17,724 nucleotides of DNA, from the NCBI GenBank assembly GCA_964485515.1, contig CAZALT010000066.1:1-17724 (forward strand), in the 5' to 3' direction. Both the position numbers and the translations under genes were made by a program. The notes under the pieces are model-generated. The model saw nothing but the letters and a program-made list of their open reading frames with translations, made no database searches and was not told where the DNA came from. Positions within the stretch are counted from its first letter, which is position 1. The number at the start of each line of letters is the position of its first letter. Shown in pieces: positions 13,121 through 17,724 of this stretch. The DNA is from CAZALT01 sp964485515 (lineage in GTDB: Bacteria > Actinomycetota > Acidimicrobiia > Acidimicrobiales > Acidimicrobilacustridaceae).

Positions 13121-14299
13121 ATGGCAGATGTCGTCGTAGTCGAAGCAGTACGCACCCCAGTAGGTCGGCGCAACGGCGGGCTCTCGTCCGTCCACTCCGC
13201 CGACCTGCTGGCCACCACACTTCGTGCACTGGTGGACCGATCGGGCATCGACCCGACCGAGGTCGATCAGGTCATCGGCGGGTGCGTCAGCCAGGTGGGC
13301 ATGCAGTCCTTCAACATCACCCGCACCGCGTGGCTCACCGCCGGCCTCGGCGCCCACGCCGCGGCCACCACCGTCGACACCCAGTGCGGATCGTCCCAAC
13401 AGGCCACCAACCTCGCCGTCGCCCTCCTTGCCGCCGGCGTCGTCGACGTCGCTGTGGCCTGCGGCGTCGAGAACATGAGCTCGGTGCCCATGGGCGCGTC
13501 GATGGGCCGCGGCCTCGACGTGGGCAAAGCCATCCCCAAGAGCTACTTCGACACCTGGGAGTACACATCGCAGTTCGAGGGCGCCGAGCGGATCGCCGAC
13601 CAGTGGGGCATCACCCGCCTCGACGCCGACGAGCTCGCCTTGCGCAGCCAGCAGCTCGGGGCCCAGGCCTGGGCCGAAGATCGCTTCTCCAGCCAGATCA
13701 TCCCCATCGACGCACCCGACCTCGGCGAGGACGGCAAGCCCACGGGCACGACGCATCGCGTCGAACGCGACGAAGGACTACGCGACACCACCATGGAAGG
13801 GCTCGCCGGCCTCAAGGCCGTCGCCCGGGAGGGCGGTGTCCACACCGCCGGCTCGTCATCCCAGATCTCCGACGGCGCCGGTGCGGTCTTGCTCACGACG
13901 CCGGAGAAGGCCGCTGAGCTCGGACTCACCCCCATCGCCCGCATCGTCGACACCTGCCTCGTGGGCGTCGACCCCGTGCTCATGCTCACCGGGCCCATCG
14001 ATGCCACGCAACGGCTGCTCGGCCGTACGGGCATGACCCTGTCCGACCTCGACGTCGTCGAGATCAACGAAGCCTTCGCGTCGGTCGTGCTCGCCTGGCA
14101 GCGAGAGCTCGACGCCGACCTCACCAAGGTCAACCCCAACGGCGGTGCCATCGCACTGGGCCATCCCCTCGGCGGTACTGGCGCGATCTTGCTCACCAAG
14201 GCCGTGCACGAACTGATCCGCACCGACACATCCACCGCCCTCGTCACGATGTGCTGCGGCGGCGGTCTCGGAACCGGCACCATCGTCGAGCGAATCTGA
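13121..14299 (+). CDS. acetyl-CoA acyltransferase / thiolase family protein
   Basis: A 392-residue thiolase, complete and of standard length. It would cleave 3-ketoacyl-CoA with CoA (last step of beta-oxidation or sterol side-chain breakdown) or condense acetyl-CoA. The nucleophile is Cys89 in DTQCGSSQQA. NEAFASV lies before the catalytic His348 in GHPLGGTGA, and Cys378 is in MCCGGGLGTG. These positions are the same as in the classical Zoogloea biosynthetic thiolase. The start begins directly with the first strand (MADVVVVEAVRTPVGRR) and follows a -10 hexamer by 6 nt. No other beta-oxidation gene lies next to it. FadA-type thiolases of steroid and fatty acid degradation are the closest in style; the substrate cannot be told from the sequence. 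Confidence 0.95.
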   Translation: MADVVVVEAVRTPVGRRNGGLSSVHSADLLATTLRALVDRSGIDPTEVDQVIGGCVSQVGMQSFNITRTAWLTAGLGAHAAATTVDTQCGSSQQATNLAVALLAAGVVDVAVACGVENMSSVPMGASMGRGLDVGKAIPKSYFDTWEYTSQFEGAERIADQWGITRLDADELALRSQQLGAQAWAEDRFSSQIIPIDAPDLGEDGKPTGTTHRVERDEGLRDTTMEGLAGLKAVAREGGVHTAGSSSQISDGAGAVLLTTPEKAAELGLTPIARIVDTCLVGVDPVLMLTGPIDATQRLLGRTGMTLSDLDVVEINEAFASVVLAWQRELDADLTKVNPNGGAIALGHPLGGTGAILLTKAVHELIRTDTSTALVTMCCGGGLGTGTIVERI

Positions 14300-14339
14300 C
14301 CTCTCGCTCCTCCCGCAGCTCTCCACCGCGGAGGCCGGC

Positions 14340-14963
14340 ATGACCCGCCGCCACCCGTCCACCCCAGCGCCAACACCCGGCCCGGGCCACCCCGCCGTCG
14401 ATCGCGCCGCCGATCGCTTCACCGATCCGCCTCGACGCATCCGCGGCCCGGCGCGCCCCGGCATCGTGCGGTCGGCCGTCGTGTCGTGCGTCGTGGTCCT
14501 TGCCGCGTGCTCGTCGACCGACGGGGGATCGGCTTCGTCGAACCCGACGGTCGTGCGGGTGGTCGACGGCGACACCGTCGTCGTCCGGTCCGACTCCGGC
14601 GAGGAGACGGTGCGCCTCATCGGGGTCGACACGCCCGAGACCAAGCACCCCTCCAAACCGGTGCAGTGCTTCGGCAAGGAGGCGACCGCGTTCACCAGGT
14701 CGCTCCTCGCCGAGGGCACCGAGGTCCGCCTCGAACGCGACGTCGAGGAACGCGACCGCTACGACCGGGTGCTGGCCTACGTCTACCGCCTCGACGACGG
14801 CGTCTTCGTCAACCTCGAGCTCGCCCGCCAGGGGTTCGCCGACGCGCTCACCATCGCGCCCAACGTTGCGTACAGCACCGAGCTCGTCGCTGCCGTCGCC
14901 GAGGCACGAAACGAGCAGAGGGGCCTGTGGGTGGCCTGCGATGACTTCGGCGCGCCGGCGTAG
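14340..14963 (+). CDS. lipoprotein thermonuclease-like nuclease (SNase domain)
   Basis: A 207-residue staphylococcal-nuclease homologue. The start at 14340 has GCGGAGG 5 nt upstream. A long polar N-terminus (1-42) precedes a hydrophobic stretch and the lipobox LAAC with Cys57, so the protein should be a lipoprotein on the outer face of the membrane. The SNase domain covers about 70-200. Calcium and catalytic residues are present: Asp76 and Asp78 in VVDGDTV, Arg92 and Glu100 in RLIGVDTPE, and Arg143 in YDRVLAYV. It would cut extracellular DNA or RNA. The N-terminal extension before the signal is unusually long; a GTG start nearer the signal would be more typical, but the Shine-Dalgarno site supports 14340. 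The gene lies 40 nt after the thiolase and may share its transcript. Confidence 0.9.
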   Translation: MTRRHPSTPAPTPGPGHPAVDRAADRFTDPPRRIRGPARPGIVRSAVVSCVVVLAACSSTDGGSASSNPTVVRVVDGDTVVVRSDSGEETVRLIGVDTPETKHPSKPVQCFGKEATAFTRSLLAEGTEVRLERDVEERDRYDRVLAYVYRLDDGVFVNLELARQGFADALTIAPNVAYSTELVAAVAEARNEQRGLWVACDDFGAPA

Positions 14964-14985
14964 CAGCGCACGGTGCTCCCGGCGG

Positions 14986-14991
14986 TAGCGT
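14986..14991 (+). promoter_or_regulatory. -10 element, leaderless-type promoter of the ChbG-like gene
   Basis: TAGCGT ends 6 nt before the GTG at 14998; the hexamer and spacing are the same as for the TetR gene at 5421. Confidence 0.6.
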
Positions 14992-14997
14992 CTGGGC

Positions 14998-15831
14998 GTG
15001 ACCTCGCTCGCCGAACGCCTTGGCTACCGACCCGACGACCGCCTGCTGATCATCACCGCGAGCGGCCTCGGCATGTGCCAGGCCGCGAACACCGGTGTGT
15101 ACGAGGCGTTGCGAGGCGGCATCGCCACGAGCGCGAGCCTGATGGTCCCGTGCCCGTGGGCCCGGGAGGCGTCGGCCACCTATCTGGGCGAAGACGTCGG
15201 CGTGAAGCTCACGCTCAACGCCGAGTTCGACCTGTACCGGTGGAGTCCAGTCACCCAAGCCCCGTCCCTGCTGGGAGGCGATGGTGGCTTCGCCCGGACC
15301 GCCGACGACATGTGGGAGCACGCCGACCTCGACGAGACCCGGCGCGAGTGCCGCGCCCAGATCGAGCGGGCCATCCTGTGGGGCTTCGACGTGAGCCACC
15401 TCGACTCCTACCAGGGCGCGCTGCAGATGCGGCCCGAGTTCTTCGATCTCTACCTCGATCTGGCGCTCGAGTTCGCGCTGCCGATCCGACTGTTCAGCAA
15501 GTCCACGGAGGAGTCGATCGGGTTCCCGTTCCGCCGCCTGGCCGCGGAGGAGGGGCTCGTGTCCCCCGATCACTTCGTGTCGGCACCCGTGGTCGGTGGC
15601 CGGCGGGTGATCGAGCGGGCGCTCTTCGACCTGGAGCCCGGGGTCACCGAGTTCCAGCTCTTCCCCGCGGCCGACACACCAGAGCTGCGTGCCCTCGCCC
15701 CCGACTGGGCCGCTCGGGTCGACGACTACCACCTCGCGTGTCATGACGCTTCGATGCGGGCCATGATCGAACGTTCGGGCGCCCACGTCATCGGCTACCG
15801 CGAGCTGCGGGCCGTCCAGCAGATCAGTTGA
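14998..15831 (+). CDS. ChbG/YdjC-fold protein lacking metal ligands (probable pseudoenzyme)
   Basis: A 277-residue protein of the ChbG/HpnK (YdjC) family, whose normal members are metal-dependent deacetylases of N-acetylated sugars. The framework is clear: LLIITASGLGMCQAANTGV at the N-terminus, TSASLMVPCPWAREA, GVKLTLNAEFDLYRW, SHLDSYQGALQMRPEFF, then IGFPFRRLAAEEG and the C-terminal GYREL. The family's metal and catalytic residues are replaced: the Asp-Asp of the ADDFG or DDLG motif is Ser22-Gly23, the His of the GxHLTL motif is Lys70, the HLDSHxHxH histidines are Tyr138, Gly140 and Leu142, and the late CHPA or VHPA His is Phe222. Only HLD (134-136) remains. The frame is intact and the rest is well conserved, so this looks like a maintained non-enzyme rather than a decaying gene. 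The stop codon lies in a hairpin. Confidence 0.85.
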   Translation: MTSLAERLGYRPDDRLLIITASGLGMCQAANTGVYEALRGGIATSASLMVPCPWAREASATYLGEDVGVKLTLNAEFDLYRWSPVTQAPSLLGGDGGFARTADDMWEHADLDETRRECRAQIERAILWGFDVSHLDSYQGALQMRPEFFDLYLDLALEFALPIRLFSKSTEESIGFPFRRLAAEEGLVSPDHFVSAPVVGGRRVIERALFDLEPGVTEFQLFPAADTPELRALAPDWAARVDDYHLACHDASMRAMIERSGAHVIGYRELRAVQQIS

Positions 15832-15838
15832 TCTGCTG
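15817..15838 (+). terminator. terminator hairpin over the stop codon
   Basis: CAGCAGATC (15817-15825) and GATCTGCTG (15830-15838) form a perfect 9-bp stem with loop AGTT. The stop codon TGA (15829-15831) lies in the loop and right arm. The following 8-bp repeat supplies several alternative right arms. Confidence 0.6.
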
Positions 15839-15868
15839 ATCTGCTGATCTGCTGATCTGCTGATCAAC
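15829..15868. repeat. 8-bp GATC-containing tandem repeat
   Basis: Four exact copies of TGATCTGC (15829-15860) and one changed copy, TGATCAAC. GATC therefore occurs every 8 bp (15822, 15830, 15838, 15846, 15854, 15862). The repeat fills the gap between two convergent genes. Confidence 0.9.
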
Positions 15869-15884
15869 GATCCCGTCCTGACCC

Positions 15885-16781
15885 TCACGGCATCGTTAGG
15901 TCGATCCGCCAGCGCTGGAACATGCGCCACGGACGAGCCCCCACCGACTCGAGGAACCGGTCGGGCCACGACGATCCCGTGGCCCCGATGTCACACGCCA
16001 ACGGGGCCTCGCTCAGACCGGCGATCATCAGGTCACGGCATGCCTCGGCCAGGAGCCGGCGCCCGACTCCCTCCTGACGATGGTCGTCGGCGACGACGAC
16101 CGGACCGATCCAGCCGTCCCGACCGACGGAGTGGACGAGCACGCCCACCACGACACCGGATCGGGGATGGACAGCGGCGAAGCAGGTCGCCTGGGCGATC
16201 GCCCGGGACACGATTCCCGCACCTCCCGGCAGGCGGGTCGAGATCCAGTGGGAGACCTCGGCGGCCTGGTCGTCGTCGACGACACGCACGACTCGCACGA
16301 CGGGGGGTTGGATCTCGGCGGAGGACCGAAACGAGGTGGGCACCGCGAGGACCTGCACTTCGTCGAACCGGTCGTACCCTCCCGCGACGAGCGACCCGAC
16401 GAGGTCCTCTCCTCCGGCGGTGAGCCCGGGCCAGAGGTGGTCGGGCATCGACCCGCCCACCGCGATCTCCGCGACCGCTCGGGCGCGGGCGAAAGCCGCG
16501 GCGGCGCCGAGCAGGCGCGGCGTCGCGGCGTCGGGACCGGATCGATCGCCCCGTTCTGCCACCACCTCGATGACGGCCCGTTCGGCCTCGGTGCGCAGCG
16601 AGATCGCGGCCGAGCCGTCGGCCCGGCCCAGCACGACCCGGGCCTCGCCCCAACAGGCCGACTCGATCTCGTCGAGCGTCAGTCGGTCGTCGGGGTAGGA
16701 GGCATCGACCAAGGCGAGCAGCTCGGCCGATCGCTCGATCCCCCACTCCACGAGGCCCGAAGCCATCGCGGCCGCATTCAC
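15885..16781 (-). CDS. GNAT-family N-acetyltransferase, probably two-domain
   Basis: A protein of about 298 residues. The C-terminal half is a GNAT domain: VVVADDHRQEGVGRRLLAEA (about 228-247) is motif A with the acetyl-CoA pyrophosphate loop in HRQEGVG, preceded by strand VVVGVLVHS and followed by a GFE-like end (FLESVGARPWRMFQRW). Residues 1-150 have the length and strand order of a second, degenerate GNAT domain without a clear Q/RxxGxG/A loop, as in mycothiol synthase and Eis-like proteins. MshD is such a two-domain acetyltransferase, but the motifs here are too weak to claim it. The start is uncertain: GTG at 16781 or ATG at 16766. No clear Shine-Dalgarno or -10 was found. It converges on the ChbG-like gene across the 8-bp repeat. 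Confidence 0.8.
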   Translation of the reverse strand: MNAAAMASGLVEWGIERSAELLALVDASYPDDRLTLDEIESACWGEARVVLGRADGSAAISLRTEAERAVIEVVAERGDRSGPDAATPRLLGAAAAFARARAVAEIAVGGSMPDHLWPGLTAGGEDLVGSLVAGGYDRFDEVQVLAVPTSFRSSAEIQPPVVRVVRVVDDDQAAEVSHWISTRLPGGAGIVSRAIAQATCFAAVHPRSGVVVGVLVHSVGRDGWIGPVVVADDHRQEGVGRRLLAEACRDLMIAGLSEAPLACDIGATGSSWPDRFLESVGARPWRMFQRWRIDLTMP

Positions 16782-16806
16782 CCGGACCCCACGCGCCCCC
16801 GCCTCT

Positions 16807-16857
16807 CCGTCGCGTGCGTATGTGGAGGGGCCACACCCCCCGAGATACGCAAACGAC
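16807..16857. repeat. 51-bp palindromic repeat, copy 1
   Basis: The copy is bounded by GTCG and CGAC and contains the inverted arms TGCGTAT (16815-16821) and ATACGCA (16845-16851). An inner GTGG/CCAC pair surrounds AGGGG. It differs from copy 2 at one position. Confidence 0.85.
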
Positions 16858-16889
16858 CAGCAGGCCGACCAGCCCTCGCGCCCGCAGCA

Positions 16890-16940
16890 CCGTCGCGTGC
16901 GTATGTGGAGGGGCCACAGCCCCCGAGATACGCAAACGAC
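16890..16940. repeat. 51-bp palindromic repeat, copy 2
   Basis: The second copy lies in the same orientation, 83 bp further on, with unrelated sequence between the two. The near-identity argues for recent duplication or for selection as a paired site. Confidence 0.85.
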
Positions 16941-16985
16941 GGAAGGCGGTCGGCGTTCATGCCGCGTGACGCTATCGGCAAAGTT

Positions 16986-17005
16986 ATATAGGGTTGCCTA
17001 TATAT
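16986..17005. promoter_or_regulatory. TetR operator overlapping promoter and start codon
   Basis: TATATAGG and CCTATATA are perfect inverted 8-bp arms around GTTG. This is the most AT-rich site in the window. TAGGGT inside it (about 16990-16995) is in the place of a leaderless -10, 8 nt before the ATG at 17004. Right-hand coordinates may be off by one base. Confidence 0.75.
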
Positions 17006-17594
17006 GGCGATGACCCAGGAGGAGCGAAAGGCAGATACCCGCCGTCGGCTGCTCGACGCGGCAGCCGACGAGTTCGGTGCCAAGGGCTTCCACGGCGTCT
17101 CCGCCGACTCGGTCGCCGACGCCGCGGAGCGCACCAGCGGGGCGGTCTACGCCCACTTCGGCAACAAGGTCGGTCTCGTCCTAGCGCTGCTGACCGAGGG
17201 CGCCCTCGAGACCGGCCGTCAGATCAAAGCGGGCATCGGTGCAGCCGGCGACACCGACGAGCGCCTCGACGCCATGTGGAGGTCGTTCATCGGCAACGCC
17301 AGCGCGGATGACAACACGTGGATGCTCCTGGAGCACGAGCTGTGGCTGTTCGCCGCCCGCAACCCTGAAGCCCGCGACCTGCTCGCCGCCCGCTTCGCCG
17401 GCGCCCGCGAGGCCATGGCCGAGTCGTTCGACGGCTGGGCCGACGAGTCCGACACCGACCTGCCACTTCCGTCCGCCGACATGGCCACGCTCGTCTTCGC
17501 CCTGCTCATGGGCCTCGAGATGCAGCACCGAGTCGATCCCGACGCCGTCACTCCCCAACTGGGCGCCGCGGGCCTCCAACAGCTCTTCCGCTAG
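17004..17594 (+). CDS. TetR/AcrR-family transcriptional regulator
   Basis: A 196-residue repressor. The N-terminal DNA-binding domain spans about residues 7-55: RRRLLDAAADEFGAKGFHGV, then ERTSGAVYAHFGNKVGLVLAL. The C-terminal part is all helical, with MLLEHELWLFAARNPEARDLLAARF of the kind common in actinobacterial TetR proteins. It contains no Cys. The gene begins inside a palindromic AT-rich operator, so it very probably represses itself. The next gene starts 88 nt downstream on the same strand and may be under its control, perhaps on the same transcript. A second ATG two codons later is possible as start. The ligand is unknown. Confidence 0.9.
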   Translation: MAMTQEERKADTRRRLLDAAADEFGAKGFHGVSADSVADAAERTSGAVYAHFGNKVGLVLALLTEGALETGRQIKAGIGAAGDTDERLDAMWRSFIGNASADDNTWMLLEHELWLFAARNPEARDLLAARFAGAREAMAESFDGWADESDTDLPLPSADMATLVFALLMGLEMQHRVDPDAVTPQLGAAGLQQLFR

Positions 17595-17682
17595 CCCGTC
17601 GACGATCGACTGCTCTCACCGCCTCCAGATCGACGAACCAAGACCAGCAACCCAGATCAGCAACCAAGAAACAGGAGCAACC

Positions 17683-17724
17683 ATGCAGACCGAGCTCGCC
17701 CAGCGCCTGGGCATCGAGTTCCCG
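17683..17724 (+). CDS. start of a probable nitronate monooxygenase-like flavin oxidoreductase
   Basis: Only 14 codons are in the window: MQTELAQRLGIEFP. The ATG at 17683 has AGGAG 5 nt upstream, so it is a genuine start. The opening x-T-x-L-x-x-x-L-G-I-x-x-P is typical of FMN-dependent nitronate monooxygenases (2-nitropropane dioxygenase family), which often start MQTEL in actinobacteria. The identification rests on these few residues alone. The 88-nt gap before it contains no hairpin that I can defend, so co-transcription with the TetR gene is possible. Confidence 0.45.
   Translation, partial: MQTELAQRLGIEFP

Noticed and set aside
15822..15870. Regular GATC sites as a replication origin or SeqA-like site
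   Set aside because: No DnaA boxes, AT-rich unwinding region or dnaA/dnaN genes are nearby; the sites are explained by the 8-bp repeat.
16807..16940. The two 51-bp repeats as a CRISPR array
   Set aside because: Only two copies, 32-33 nt apart, with long internal palindromes and no cas genes; repeat length and structure fit a palindromic repeat element better.

Overview
The window is very GC-rich DNA with dense genes, short gaps and strong third-position G/C. The gene mix suggests a lipid-metabolising actinobacterium: a wax ester synthase/diacylglycerol acyltransferase, a thiolase, an actinobacterial-type split-barrel flavoprotein, a Ser/Thr kinase and TetR regulators. The order Acidimicrobiales or relatives would fit, but this is inference from style and gene content. 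I see no rRNA, tRNA, CRISPR array, transposase or phage gene.

Layout. 1-3706 (+): the 3' part of an alpha/beta hydrolase that begins in a 15-bp tandem repeat, a PAP2 phosphatase, a DsbA-like thioredoxin-fold protein and a WS/DGAT acyltransferase. 3707-4394: a hairpin-rich convergent end, a 67-residue protein (-) and a structured gap of about 310 bp upstream of it. 4395-6068: a homocysteine S-methyltransferase family protein (-) divergent from a TetR regulator (+); two near-identical operators overlie a near-consensus promoter between them. 6117-7589 (+): a membrane Ser/Thr kinase with an external Cys-containing domain. 7659-8926 (+): a lysine-rich histone-H1-like protein overlapping a Mug/TDG-type DNA glycosylase. 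8941-9396 (-): a PPOX-family flavoprotein, convergent with the glycosylase through a hairpin that contains both stop codons. 9486-10946 (+): an amidase carrying a second 15-bp in-frame repeat. 11004-12815 (-): a secreted/membrane beta-propeller protein with a cytoplasmic coiled coil. 12850-13071 (+): a probable small protein. 13121-15831 (+): thiolase, lipoprotein nuclease and a ChbG/YdjC-fold protein whose metal ligands are replaced. 15885-16781 (-): a GNAT acetyltransferase. 16807-16940: two copies of a 51-bp palindromic repeat. 17004-17594 (+): a second TetR with a palindromic operator at its start codon. 17683 to the end: the first codons of a probable nitronate monooxygenase-like flavin oxidoreductase.

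Two themes run through the window. First, eight genes have a TANNNT hexamer ending 6-9 nt before the start codon and no Shine-Dalgarno sequence, as expected for leaderless mRNAs; other genes have clear Shine-Dalgarno sites. Second, short tandem repeats are frequent: 15-bp in-frame repeats in three genes, a 12-bp in-frame repeat in a small ORF and an 8-bp repeat in an intergenic terminator. The most unusual single gene is the ChbG/YdjC-fold protein at 14998-15831, which looks like a pseudoenzyme.
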